NCBI GenBank assembly: GCA_017440575.1
Contig: JAFSGY010000114.1
Coordinates: 1 to 47,179, forward strand
DNA from: Lachnospiraceae bacterium
GTDB lineage: Bacteria; Bacillota; Clostridia; Lachnospirales; Lachnospiraceae
DNA: 47,179 bases
Reading direction: 5' to 3'
Shown: one piece after another, positions 8,392 through 17,490 of the stretch
Layout of the letters: each line of letters begins with the position of its first letter
Position numbering within the stretch: the first letter of the stretch is position 1
Translations under genes and position numbers: made by a program
Notes under the pieces: model-generated
Database searches by the model: none
Seen by the model: the letters and a program-made list of their open reading frames with translations, nothing else
What the model was told of the DNA's origin: nothing

Positions 8392-9468
8392 ATGGCAAAG
8401 CTACCAATTAGTGTATGTATTATTGCGAAGAATGAAGAAAAATATATAGAACAATGTCTTAGACACCTATTACCATATGAAATGGAAATTGTTGTAGTTG
8501 ACACTGGTTCGACAGACAGAACGAAGGAGATTGCATTAAAGTATACAGATAAAGTATATGATTTTGCATGGATTAATGATTTTAGCGCAGCCAGAAATTT
8601 TGCAGCATCTAAGGCAAAAAATAATTGGATTCTGGTGGTGGATTGTGATGAGTATTTAAAAGAACTAGATATGCAGGCAGTCAGAATCTGTATGCAGAAG
8701 CATGTTCATCAGGTGGGAATGATGAAGATAAAAAATATTCATACCCAGTCAAATGGAAATCAGACATATCATATTGATGAAGTACCTAGATTGTATAATC
8801 GTAATTTTTATGAGTATCGATTCCGAATTCATGAGCAGGTTACACCTAAGGATGTTGCTCTGAATGACAAGGTGGTATTGTATACTTTTAAAATGCCTGT
8901 TATGGTAGAGCATCATGGTTATGATTTGCCACAGGAGGAGATGTTGCTTAAGCAGGAACGTAACCTGGAGTTATTACAGTCTGCACTTGGCGAAAATGCC
9001 TATGATGATTATTTGTATTTCCAGATTGCACAGTCCAATTATATCCTGCAACGGTATGAAGAGGCAGCAGATGCCATTGAGAAGTGCTTTGCAATGAATC
9101 CTGATGTGGAAAAGGGATATATGAAGATAGCCATTCCGGCGTATGCAAAAATCATGAGTAAGGTAAAGAGAAGTCAAGAGGCTCTAACTCATCTTATTAA
9201 GTATCAAGAGTGTATAAAAACCGCAGAAATGAGCTATTTACTAGGCTGCTGTTATCAGGAGTGTGGTGAGAATCTAAAGGCGCTTCTGACTTTTGTAAAG
9301 GTGACACAGATGTCGGATATTGATATGCTTGGCGAAGATGCTTATGATGTCTACGTACGAATTATGATGCTGCATAGCATGTCCGGTAATCAGGAAGGAG
9401 TCGTATTTTTTAAGCAGAGATTAGAGGAATATGGACTTTCTCATGGAAGAAAGATTGTATTTCAATAG
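8392..9468 (+). CDS. GT2-TPR glycosyltransferase, paralog of the 6191 gene
   Basis: A 358-aa protein with the same plan as the 6191 product: PISVCIIAKNEEKYIEQC, VVDTGSTDRTKEIA, NDFSAARNF, VVDCDEYL, MVEHHGYD, then TPR-like helices (YFQIAQSNYILQRYEEAADAI). Even the upstream GGGGGATGA segment is shared, so the two arose by duplication. GGGGG lies 8 nt before the ATG. It is the last gene of the operon and a terminator follows within 10 nt. Two paralogs could serve different acceptor sites or different flagellins. Confidence 0.85.
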   Translation: MAKLPISVCIIAKNEEKYIEQCLRHLLPYEMEIVVVDTGSTDRTKEIALKYTDKVYDFAWINDFSAARNFAASKAKNNWILVVDCDEYLKELDMQAVRICMQKHVHQVGMMKIKNIHTQSNGNQTYHIDEVPRLYNRNFYEYRFRIHEQVTPKDVALNDKVVLYTFKMPVMVEHHGYDLPQEEMLLKQERNLELLQSALGENAYDDYLYFQIAQSNYILQRYEEAADAIEKCFAMNPDVEKGYMKIAIPAYAKIMSKVKRSQEALTHLIKYQECIKTAEMSYLLGCCYQECGENLKALLTFVKVTQMSDIDMLGEDAYDVYVRIMMLHSMSGNQEGVVFFKQRLEEYGLSHGRKIVFQ

Positions 9469-9474
9469 AAAAAT

Positions 9475-9527
9475 AAAGGGTTGATTTTAAAACGTGTTGA
9501 AAAACAGTTTAAAATCAACCCTTTTCT
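9475..9527 (+). terminator. Rho-independent terminator of the glycosyltransferase operon
   Basis: GGGTTGATTTT (9478-9488) pairs with AAAATCAACCC (9511-9521), extended inward by AAAC/GTTT around one bulged A and outward by A-T pairs. It is followed by TTTTCTATTT. Confidence 0.85.
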
Positions 9528-9674
9528 ATTTATATCTTTTTAAAAGATTTCTTCCGATTTTAAAAGAATTCTAAAAGCTGTTGCGTGTGGTTCAAAAGTA
9601 CTATAAGATTCTGGCTGTCTGAGCGGCGGGAATCGGTCAGAGAATGAAGTTTATAGTTAGTAATATATTTGCAA

Positions 9675-9701
9675 GTAACTATGAAGGCACTAAATAGTTA
9701 C
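9675..9701 (+). repeat. Short palindromic repeat, copy 1 (terminal hairpin only)
   Basis: GTAACTAT / ATAGTTAC arms enclose the 11-nt core GAAGGCACTAA. The same unit occurs at 13981-14007 and, with paired changes in both arms, at 46888-46914. Here it lies directly before the ribosome site of the surface-protein gene, so it may affect that leader RNA. Confidence 0.75.
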
Positions 9702-9714
9702 GTTTTGAGGAGAA

Positions 9715-12700
9715 ATGATGAAAGGAAGAATAGAGAAAAGTGGACTTGTAGCAATCAATCGTTCTTTGACAGGAATCCTTGCGGCAGCGATTGTTATGAG
9801 TCAGCTATCAGGGACCGGGTTGGTAGTGCGAGCGGCCGAGATAGAACCGGTAGGAGAACATGAGTTGAAGGCGGAGTGCGAAGTGGTGGTTAGAGAAGAA
9901 ATCATCTCAGAGGAAGTCTCGACGGAACAAGGACAGACAGAGGGAGATAGTTCGCTTGAGCCGGAAGCAGAGATACAGACAGAAGGATTAACAAACGAAG
10001 ATACAGTAGTAGAAATAAGTACAGAAATGGAAACAGAGCCGGAAGAAACTGTGGCAGAAGAAAGTACACTAGAGGAAGTGTTAACAAAGGAAATAATAGG
10101 TGAAGAAGCTCTGTTTGCAAGTGTTTATCTGCAATTTCATGCCAATGGTGGAAAATGTGATATTTCCATGATAGAGCTTACGCCTGAGAATATGAATCTA
10201 GTTATGCCTACCCCTCAGAAAGCAGGTTATCGTTTTAACGGTTGGTATATGGATGAAGCATGTACCATTGCATATGATGAGGGCGATATTGTCTGGGAGG
10301 CAGGAAGTACCTATGTATTGTATGCAGGATATGAACAACTTGCGCTTGAAGAGATTGAGCTGACAAAGCGAACGCTTCAACAAAGTGTAAATGGTGTTTC
10401 GATTGCGGTAGAAGGACAGATGCCAAAGGAGGCAACACTAGAAGTAAGAGCAGAAGTGCTATCTGAGGAAGAACAGATGAGAATTGCTACGGAGTCAGAT
10501 ATGATTGATTCTCATGAAGAACTGGATTCAGAAGAGAACACCTGTTATAGCTATGATATTTCGATATGCTATCAGGATGTGGAATATGAACCATACCTTT
10601 TTGATGAGAAGATGGAGGTAACCTTTTCTTTTGCTGATGCACAAGAACTGCAGAATGCTGACCAAATGGAGGTTTTCCATATTGATGATAACGAAAATGT
10701 GGAGAAGATAGAGATTACGGATGTAACGGAGAATGAGGTCAGCTTTGAGGCAGATGCTTTTTCAACATATATTCTGATTACCAAGGTTGAATATACAGGA
10801 AATAAGAACTGGACTTATAACTTTACAGGAGATGTCCAAAGCTTTACTGCGCCTGTTTCGGGGCAGTATATTTTTGAGTGCTATGGAGCAGGAATCAGTA
10901 CCAGCAAGGGAAGCTTTGCCAAGGGAACAATAGGGCTGGAAAAGGATGAAACAGTATACATTTATGTAGGTGGTCAGAACAATACCTTTAATGGAGGTGG
11001 AGCAGGTGGTGCTGTATGGCATTCTGCGTCCAATAGTGAAGGTAGCTTTCATCAGAATATTTATTCAGATCCAGGGTGCGGAGCAACAGACGTACGTGTA
11101 GGGACTGAACTTGATGGAAGATTGATTGTTGCCGGAGGGGGAGGTGGTAATGGTCATGAAGGCGGTGTATGGTATAGCTATAATGGCTCCTATTCAACCG
11201 GAGGACCAGGATATAACTCTATCAGTGCATATAATTCAGTAAACAGCAACCAGATATTAGGGCTAGGAGAAGCTTATAGCACGGATGTGAATGCCGGAGA
11301 TTGGGGCTGGGGAGATAGTTATCCTACTCATGGAACCTATAGCATCAGAACAGTCAGAGGCGGTGGTGGTGGTGGCTACTATGGTGGAAAAGCCGGATAC
11401 GCTGGAACCTCCAAGGTAGTCTCAGAAATAACAAACGGTGGAAAAGTGTATCAAGCAACAGACAGCGTAGTGGAAAATCTGGTGCATACAGGAAATGGTA
11501 AGTGCCTTGTTTCGTTGTATTCTTTGGAAGCAGATGTAATCACCTATTACAACTACAATATGACATCCTTAGGAGAGGCAGCAGGATTGACTGGAACAAC
11601 AGTGAGCTTTCCTATACTTTCAGCAAGACCGGAAAGGACAAGTGATACAAAATATGACTATACCTTTTTGGGTTGGGATGATATGGCAACAGATGTAATA
11701 GAAGCTTATACAGATGCCCAGACTGTTGCTGCAGCAATGAATGGAGACAGAAATTATATCGCAGCATATGAATGTGTGGGAAAGAGCTATACCGTTGTGC
11801 TTGATAGTGCGGATGCAGAGAATCCGGGAACAACAGGAATTATGGCGACATACCATACTGTGCTACCTGACATTGTAATACCGCTAAAGGAAGGCTCTGT
11901 ATTTGAAGGATATTTTACAGGACAGAATGGAACAGGAACAAAGGTATATTCAGCCGAGGGAAAAGGTGTAGGAGTGTCAGAAATAGAGGAAGAGACTACT
12001 CTATATGCGCATTGGGTACAACCAATTGTGCAAGTGGTGAATCCTGAAAATAAAGAAGTAATTGCAGGCTATGCAGGAGTTATACTCAGTACAGAAGTTG
12101 AATTATGTCAACCAACAGGCTATTCCGTAGCATATCAGTGGTATATGAGTCATGATAATCAAGTAGGTGATGATGTACTGATTGAGGCAGCAGATGCAAG
12201 AAAGCTGATTATTCCACAGGGATTTCAGCCGGGAGAGTATTATTTTTATTGCCTTATAACAGCGACAAATGTACTGAATGGACAAGCAGTCACAGAATAT
12301 ACCATACCAGCTCAATTGTTAGTAGAAAAAGGCATAATAGGTATGGAGCAGGTAGAATTGGAAACAGCATATTCTATTTATGATGCCACACCTAAGGCAT
12401 TAAAGGTGGCTATTAACAGTAGCAACCCATATACCATTTACTATAGTGAAGAGCCTTTGACAGCACAGAATTACCAGACAAAAGGAAAGACAGAGCCAAA
12501 TAGCTATACGGATGCAGGAGAATATACCAATTATATCTATGTGACAGGAACGGACTTTGCAGAGTTTTCAGGAAGTATCAGCATGACGATTGATAAGGCA
12601 GAGCCAAGTGTATATTTGCCGAGTAAGAATACTGCTTACAACGGGCAGATACAGAGTATAGATTATGCAAAGGTATATGACGTGAATGATAAGGAAATGG

Positions 12701-13941
12701 AGATGCTGGTTGCGTATGTGTACTTTATGGATGAAGCTTGCACGAAAAAAACAGATGCAAGCTGTGGTGCTTTAACAGAAGGCGGCGCTCCTTCGGCAGT
12801 AGGCACCTACTATGTGCATGCCGTAACACAGGAAACAATCAATTATCATGATGTGGCAACGAAGATACCTGCTATGTTCAATATTCTGGGAACACATGTG
12901 AAATACAGCATTTCCGGTTATCATGGTAAATATGATGGAAAACCGCATGGATTGCAGATCGTGAATGAGGATGAGGAAAATGCCACAATCTATTTTTCGG
13001 ATAATGTAGAATTGACAAAAGACAATTATCACATGGCAGGAACGGTAATTCCGTATGAATACACAGCGGTTGGAAAGTATCCGATTTATTATATTGTGGT
13101 AACGAAGGTTGCTGGTGGAATAGAACAGTATGAAAACGGAATGGCAGAAGTAATCATAGAGGAAGCAAAGCAGAATACAGATGGAAACGAAGGCGGAAGC
13201 AACAATGGAAATCATAATGGTGGTTCATCAGGTGGCACAGGAAATGTTACAAAACCAGAAGTATCACAGACTCACAAGCATAATTATGAGCTGATATCTT
13301 TTGAGCAGCCAACAGCAACAGAAGAGGGAAAGGCTGTTTATCGCTGTGCTGAGTGTGGACACGAGCTTGTAGTTACCTACCCGGCAAGTGGAAATGTTGA
13401 AGACGATGGAAAAACAGATAGCTCATCGCAAGAAGACAAGGAAGAAAACAATTCAGATAAGGATGCTCAAGAAGATGATAAGAAGGAAAATACGAAGAAA
13501 GAACCGATTAGTCTTTCTGATAAGGAATCGGATGAAAACAGTACCGAGGAAATGACAGAAGAATTGAGAAAAGCTCTAACAGAAGCAGAGCTACTCAGAA
13601 TGGCAGAAGCCTTAAAAAGCCTTACCGAAGCAGAAATAAGAGACTTGTATCGAAAAGGATTCTTGAATCTGTCAGAGGAAGAATTAGAAAGATTGCTTTC
13701 TATGATTCGTACGCAGGTCATTATTGATGAAGAGAAGGTAAGCCTTTCTGATAAACTTCCTACAGAGGATGAGGAGATGGCAAAGAAACAGACAGCAAAG
13801 CAGTGGAGCGTTCTGTGGGCATTTTTGTTAGGGGCAATCATTATGTTTCTTATAAGAGAACTTATGCAGAAACGCAAGAAGAAAGGAGCGGTTAAGCAAG
13901 AAACAGATAGACAGACAGCAGTAACAAGAAAGCTGAAATAA
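9715..13941 (+). CDS. Large secreted surface protein with InlB-type repeats, Gly-rich domain and C-terminal membrane anchor (1408 aa)
   Basis: A signal peptide covers about residues 1-40: basic start, a hydrophobic run with ILAAAIVMSQL, likely cut near VRA-A. Then come a Glu/Thr-rich linker (45-135), a Flg_new/InlB B-type repeat (about 136-208, FNGWY motif), a glycine-rich ALK-like domain (about 360-600, with GGGGG runs), two more B-type repeats ending FLGWDD and LYAHWVQ, Ig/MBG-like segments to about 1145, a module with YRCAECGHE that resembles a zinc-ribbon-like decoration, an acidic low-complexity stretch, and one transmembrane helix (about 1364-1380) followed by QKRKKK. No LPXTG is present, so it is held by the membrane helix. 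GAGGAG (9707-9712) is only 2 nt from the ATG at 9715 and 5 nt from the next at 9718; either may be used. Role: adhesion or cell-surface structure, inferred. Confidence 0.85.
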   Translation: MMKGRIEKSGLVAINRSLTGILAAAIVMSQLSGTGLVVRAAEIEPVGEHELKAECEVVVREEIISEEVSTEQGQTEGDSSLEPEAEIQTEGLTNEDTVVEISTEMETEPEETVAEESTLEEVLTKEIIGEEALFASVYLQFHANGGKCDISMIELTPENMNLVMPTPQKAGYRFNGWYMDEACTIAYDEGDIVWEAGSTYVLYAGYEQLALEEIELTKRTLQQSVNGVSIAVEGQMPKEATLEVRAEVLSEEEQMRIATESDMIDSHEELDSEENTCYSYDISICYQDVEYEPYLFDEKMEVTFSFADAQELQNADQMEVFHIDDNENVEKIEITDVTENEVSFEADAFSTYILITKVEYTGNKNWTYNFTGDVQSFTAPVSGQYIFECYGAGISTSKGSFAKGTIGLEKDETVYIYVGGQNNTFNGGGAGGAVWHSASNSEGSFHQNIYSDPGCGATDVRVGTELDGRLIVAGGGGGNGHEGGVWYSYNGSYSTGGPGYNSISAYNSVNSNQILGLGEAYSTDVNAGDWGWGDSYPTHGTYSIRTVRGGGGGGYYGGKAGYAGTSKVVSEITNGGKVYQATDSVVENLVHTGNGKCLVSLYSLEADVITYYNYNMTSLGEAAGLTGTTVSFPILSARPERTSDTKYDYTFLGWDDMATDVIEAYTDAQTVAAAMNGDRNYIAAYECVGKSYTVVLDSADAENPGTTGIMATYHTVLPDIVIPLKEGSVFEGYFTGQNGTGTKVYSAEGKGVGVSEIEEETTLYAHWVQPIVQVVNPENKEVIAGYAGVILSTEVELCQPTGYSVAYQWYMSHDNQVGDDVLIEAADARKLIIPQGFQPGEYYFYCLITATNVLNGQAVTEYTIPAQLLVEKGIIGMEQVELETAYSIYDATPKALKVAINSSNPYTIYYSEEPLTAQNYQTKGKTEPNSYTDAGEYTNYIYVTGTDFAEFSGSISMTIDKAEPSVYLPSKNTAYNGQIQSIDYAKVYDVNDKEMEMLVAYVYFMDEACTKKTDASCGALTEGGAPSAVGTYYVHAVTQETINYHDVATKIPAMFNILGTHVKYSISGYHGKYDGKPHGLQIVNEDEENATIYFSDNVELTKDNYHMAGTVIPYEYTAVGKYPIYYIVVTKVAGGIEQYENGMAEVIIEEAKQNTDGNEGGSNNGNHNGGSSGGTGNVTKPEVSQTHKHNYELISFEQPTATEEGKAVYRCAECGHELVVTYPASGNVEDDGKTDSSSQEDKEENNSDKDAQEDDKKENTKKEPISLSDKESDENSTEEMTEELRKALTEAELLRMAEALKSLTEAEIRDLYRKGFLNLSEEELERLLSMIRTQVIIDEEKVSLSDKLPTEDEEMAKKQTAKQWSVLWAFLLGAIIMFLIRELMQKRKKKGAVKQETDRQTAVTRKLK

Positions 13942-13950
13942 AATATATTT

Positions 13951-14024
13951 AGGTAGGTCGAAGCATTTACTGCTGGGATCGTAACTATGAAGGTACTGAA
14001 TAGTTACAGGAACTGAATAATTAC
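13951..14024 (+). repeat. Dispersed palindromic element, copy 2
   Basis: The segment AGGTAGGTCGAAGCATTTAC and its continuation (13951-13975) match copy 3 at 46792-46816 exactly for 25 bases. It is followed directly by the hairpin GTAACTAT / ATAGTTAC (13981-14007). A further partial unit GGAACTGAATAATTAC (14009-14024) repeats the right end of copy 3. The left terminal repeat seen in copy 3 is degenerate here. It fills much of the 219-nt gap between the surface protein and the regulator, where I see no separate terminator. Confidence 0.7.
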
Positions 14025-14160
14025 GGAACAATAGGTATAGTATCAGACTAGTAAAAACATACAGTAAAAGCTACATAGGCATGAAAAAATAATAGTAAAG
14101 AAGCTTCATATCGACAGGTTCCCGCCGCTGATATGAGAGAAGTAAAAGAGAGGTGTTATT

Positions 14161-14928
14161 GTGGTTGATGTTATGAATGGACTAAATGATACTGCCAATG
14201 GCAGTATACTCTTCATCATCAAGGATGATGGCAGAGATTTGAAGTATGAAAATGCATGCAGAATGTGGAAAATGGATGCTGTCATCGAACATGCATCTCA
14301 AAAAGGCTTAAAAAAAGCAATTGAAGAAGATTATGACATGATTGTCGTAGATGACTATCTGGGTGATAAGTCTGGCTATACCATATCGGTTGAAATTCTG
14401 AATCGTAAAAATGTCTTGCTGTATCTGTTAGGAAATGACAAGGATGATATCAGTGTAATCGGTGCATTTCGTGCCGGAATTACCGATTACATACGTTCAG
14501 ATGTGTCAGCTATACAGCTGGCTGCGCGGTGCAATACAACGATTATGCGCAGTCAGTTGGTGTATGGAGGTAATCGCCAGAGAGGTAAGGAAGAAGATAA
14601 AATTATTATTGAGGACTTCGTACTTGATATTTGGAACTGCTGTGTAGAAGTAAATGGTGAAAGAGTCATGCTGAATAAGATGGAGATGGAGGTTCTGCAG
14701 GTTCTCATGGAACATCCGGAGCGTGTTTTTACCAAACAGGAAATCTATGAAAAGGCATGGAAGGCACGTTATGTTTCAGGAGAAAACAGCGTGGCAACTC
14801 ATATGCATAAGATAAGAAAACGACTGGAAAAGGTAGGAGCAGAGGGACATATTGAGACAAAGTGGGGAATTGGTTACCGATTTCGTGTAAAGGCAGGAGG
14901 GAGGAAAGAAAAACGGAGTGAATCGTAA
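14161..14928 (+). CDS. OmpR/PhoB-type response regulator with atypical receiver
   Basis: A 255-aa two-domain regulator. Residues ~10-125 form a receiver-like domain with IVVDDYLG (Asp64/Asp65 as candidate phosphoacceptor), but the N-terminal acidic pair is weak (IIKDDG) and no clean K-P motif is seen, so phosphorylation is uncertain. Residues ~150-250 form a winged helix with MLNKMEMEVLQVLMEHP, FTKQEIYEKAW and GIGYRFRV. The GTG at 14161 is taken as the start because AGAGG lies about 7 nt upstream; the ATG at 14173 is too far from it. No histidine kinase is adjacent, so it is an orphan. It could control the surface-protein gene or the downstream island, but no operator was identified. Confidence 0.85.
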   Translation: MVDVMNGLNDTANGSILFIIKDDGRDLKYENACRMWKMDAVIEHASQKGLKKAIEEDYDMIVVDDYLGDKSGYTISVEILNRKNVLLYLLGNDKDDISVIGAFRAGITDYIRSDVSAIQLAARCNTTIMRSQLVYGGNRQRGKEEDKIIIEDFVLDIWNCCVEVNGERVMLNKMEMEVLQVLMEHPERVFTKQEIYEKAWKARYVSGENSVATHMHKIRKRLEKVGAEGHIETKWGIGYRFRVKAGGRKEKRSES

Positions 14929-14977
14929 TGCGAAAACCATGATGCAAAGGAAGGAAAATGTGATATACTAAAATTAA

Positions 14978-15496
14978 GATGCAAAAGAAGTATATATACC
15001 GAATAATGAAGTAAGGCAGGTATTTATTAATTGTGTAGCGGTATCTGACTGGGGCGAAGTATCAAAAGCACTGAAAAATTCAGCAGAAACACTGCAAGCT
15101 ATCTGGCAGAACAGTCCCAATCAAGTATCGCTTGGCATAGAACAGGCTCATTTTGAGACCTCTCATATACAGTATCATGATGAAAATGCATTGAGCTATA
15201 CCATATCATTAGCTCTTTTTGCCGCACGCAATTTTTATACCGTATATCGAGAACTGCCAACTGGAAAAGGTTTTGCAGATATGGTATATCTGCCAAGAAA
15301 GAAATTCTCAGATAAGCCCGCACTTGTCGTGGAATTAAAGTGGAATCATTCAGCAGAAGGTGCCATAGACCAGATAAAGAAGAAACAGTATGTAAAAAGT
15401 CTCGAAGACTATGAAGGAAATATTCTGCTCGTTGGAATTAATTATGATAAGGCGACGAAGGAGCATGAGTGCGTGATAGAGGAGTGGGAGAAGTAG
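14978..15496 (+). pseudogene. 5'-truncated relic of an AAA / PD-(D/E)XK nuclease-domain gene
   Basis: An open frame without a credible start begins after a TAA at 14975. It encodes only the C-terminal part of the Lachnospiraceae AAA-ATPase-like/PDDEXK_9 family: YIPNNEV, DENALSYTISLALFAARNF, ELPTGKGFADMVYLP, then VVELKWNH (the E-x-K half of the nuclease site) and GNILLVGINYD. The N-terminal ATPase domain (roughly 300+ residues) is missing. A protein from the internal ATG at 15191 (101 aa) could still be made, but has no evident ribosome site. Its TAG stop abuts the ATG of the next gene, which has the same general architecture. Confidence 0.8.
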
Positions 15497-17074
15497 ATGG
15501 TAAGATATTTTAATGTGACCGGAGCATGTTATCCGGATGAACATTATATGGTAAAACTGGATAAGCGATTACAAGCCATTAAAACTATGGTGGAACAAGG
15601 AAAATATATAACCATTAATCGTGCAAGACAGTATGGAAAAACTACAACACTTTGGGCGCTTCATGCTTATTTGCAAGAAGAATATGCAGTAGTACTTATG
15701 GACTTTCAAAGGATGAGTACTGCGATTTTTCGGGATGAATATACTTTTTCAAAAGCATTTATGAAGGATTTTTTGAAGGTGGTTCGCAATAGAAATATGC
15801 AGATTACAGGATTGCCTGAGCCGGTTCTGATGGAGTTGGAAATGCATGCTGCAAAGGAAAATTACAATCTAAGAGAGCTTTTCGAAGATTTGAGTGATTT
15901 ATGCTATAAAGCCGAAAAGAAAGTTGTACTTGTTATTGATGAAGTAGATAGTGCATCAAATAATGAGGTCTTTTTGGATTTTCTTTCTCAGTTACGTGAT
16001 ATGTACTTGCAAAAACGTGTGAAAACCACATTTCAGTCGGTAATTCTTGCAGGGGTATATGATGTTAAAAACTTAAAAAGCAAGATTAGAGGAGAAGAAA
16101 AAGGAAATCGATTAAATAGTCCTTGGAATGTAGCAGTGGATTTAAAAACAGATATGAGCTTTGGAATAGAAGATATTAAGGAAATGCTTTCGGAGTATGA
16201 AGGTGAGCATAAAACAGGAATGGATATTTCAAAGATAGCTACCTTAATCTATGATTATACATCGGGTTATCCGTTTCTCGTATCACGTATCTGTAAAATT
16301 ATGGATGAAGAATTAGGTGAGCAGGCGAATTGGACTGATGCAGGCGTGAAAACTGCTGTCAAGGAACTTCTGAAGGAAGCCAATACACTGTTTGATGATA
16401 TGCGTAAAAAGATTGTGGATGATGAGAAGCTGAAAAAGATGTTATATGAAATTCTTTTTCTTGGAAAAACGTATGCATACAATCCGGATAGTGAACAGAT
16501 TGATAAAGGCAGAATGTTTGGATTTATCAAAGAGGAAAATGGAAATGCTGTGATTGCAAACCGCATCTATGAAACACGCCTTTATAATATGTTTTTGTCA
16601 GAAGAAATGTTGAATAGTGATACCTATGAAGCAGCACTGATTGGAAAGAATCAGTTTGTTCAAGATGGTAAATTGAATATGAACTTAGTAATGAAGAAGT
16701 TCGTAGAACACTTTAGTGAAGTATATGCAGATGAAGAAGAGAAATTCATAGAAGAAAATGGAAGAAGACTTTTCTTATTATATTTAAAGCCAATTATCAA
16801 CGGAACAGGTAATTATTATATCGAAGCCAGAACCAGAAATATGCAGAGAACAGATGTGATTATTGATTACTGTGGAAAACAGTATATTGTGGAACTCAAA
16901 ATCTGGCGGGGTAATGCATATAATGAGCAGGGAGAGCAACAATTGCTGGAGTATATGGATGCGTATCATTTGGATAGAGGATATTTACTCAGTTTTTGCT
17001 TCAATAAAGACAAAGAAGTTGGGGTAAGAGAAGTGAAGTATGAAGACAAGACGCTGGTGGAGGCAGTTGTGTAG
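15497..17074 (+). CDS. AAA-like ATPase with C-terminal PD-(D/E)XK nuclease domain (525 aa)
   Basis: Residues ~20-330 form an AAA-like P-loop domain with Walker A INRARQYGKTTT (about 39-50) and Walker B KKVVLVIDEVDSA (about 141-153). The C-terminus (about 440-500) has a PD-(D/E)XK fold signature: RTDVIIDYCGKQYIVELK, supplying Asp and E-x-K, then a GEQQLLEYMDAY helix. This architecture is widespread and multi-copy in Lachnospiraceae and Bacteroidetes. Its function is not established, and roles in mobile elements or defence are speculated. The ATG immediately follows the TAG of the truncated relic with GGAGTGGGAG upstream. Compared with the usual R-P-R-R-x-G-K-S P-loop it has RARQYGKTT, a distinct subfamily. 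Confidence 0.82.
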   Translation: MVRYFNVTGACYPDEHYMVKLDKRLQAIKTMVEQGKYITINRARQYGKTTTLWALHAYLQEEYAVVLMDFQRMSTAIFRDEYTFSKAFMKDFLKVVRNRNMQITGLPEPVLMELEMHAAKENYNLRELFEDLSDLCYKAEKKVVLVIDEVDSASNNEVFLDFLSQLRDMYLQKRVKTTFQSVILAGVYDVKNLKSKIRGEEKGNRLNSPWNVAVDLKTDMSFGIEDIKEMLSEYEGEHKTGMDISKIATLIYDYTSGYPFLVSRICKIMDEELGEQANWTDAGVKTAVKELLKEANTLFDDMRKKIVDDEKLKKMLYEILFLGKTYAYNPDSEQIDKGRMFGFIKEENGNAVIANRIYETRLYNMFLSEEMLNSDTYEAALIGKNQFVQDGKLNMNLVMKKFVEHFSEVYADEEEKFIEENGRRLFLLYLKPIINGTGNYYIEARTRNMQRTDVIIDYCGKQYIVELKIWRGNAYNEQGEQQLLEYMDAYHLDRGYLLSFCFNKDKEVGVREVKYEDKTLVEAVV

Positions 17075-17490
17075 GACAAGGTAAATAATCAGAAAAAAAT
17101 AAAAAAACTCACAAATTCTATAGCAATTCATACAAAACTGTGTTACACTATATGTAAACATAAAAGGCTTGCATAATATAGAAGCAGGCACACAGGGAAG
17201 GTTCCGGATGATAGTGCATCATCCAATATACTGGGGAGTAATACTTATTAGATAAGTGTAAAGGAATACTGCTGTTAAATGTTTGTATAGTGTAAAAGGC
17301 ATAATAGAAAGCCTCGGCAGAGAAGACTTTATATGAATTGCATCAGCTGTAAAGGCAGCGTGTTTTTGTTATACAATAGTAAGTGTAATACGACTGGATA
17401 TATAAATGGAAGTGACCTGTGAAAATGGGGCACTTTTTGCTTTCAAGGAAAGCGTAAACACATTCTTTGTTTCAATTAAGAGGGGAATAT
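17075..17490 (+). other. 416-nt gap: probable promoter and structured leader for the island
   Basis: No gene is seen. A weak promoter is possible: TTCATA (17127-17132), 16-nt spacer, TATATG (17149-17154). Downstream lie two small perfect hairpins, GGATGAT/ATCATCC (17206-17224) and ACTTAT/ATAAGT (17243-17257), and an inverted pair TTACACTATA (17143-17152) / TATAGTGTAA (17286-17295). The motifs AAAAGGC and CATAATA recur near 17162 and 17294. A second promoter-like TGTTATACAAT lies at 17367-17377. This fits a long leader for the 29-kb island, but I recognise no known riboswitch in it. Confidence 0.35.

Noticed and set aside
9669-9863. 64-aa open frame overlapping the start of the surface protein
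   Set aside because: It overlaps the signal-peptide coding region in another phase, spans the palindromic repeat and has no ribosome site.
13951-14007. Riboswitch (for example c-di-GMP type) at the hairpin repeat
   Set aside because: The sequence lacks the conserved GEMM-type core, and near-identical copies occur after other genes and as a transposed element, so it is a dispersed repeat.
15191-15496. Stand-alone 101-aa nuclease-domain gene
   Set aside because: Family-matching sequence continues upstream of the ATG to at least 14993 and there is no ribosome site, so it is the tail of a truncated gene.
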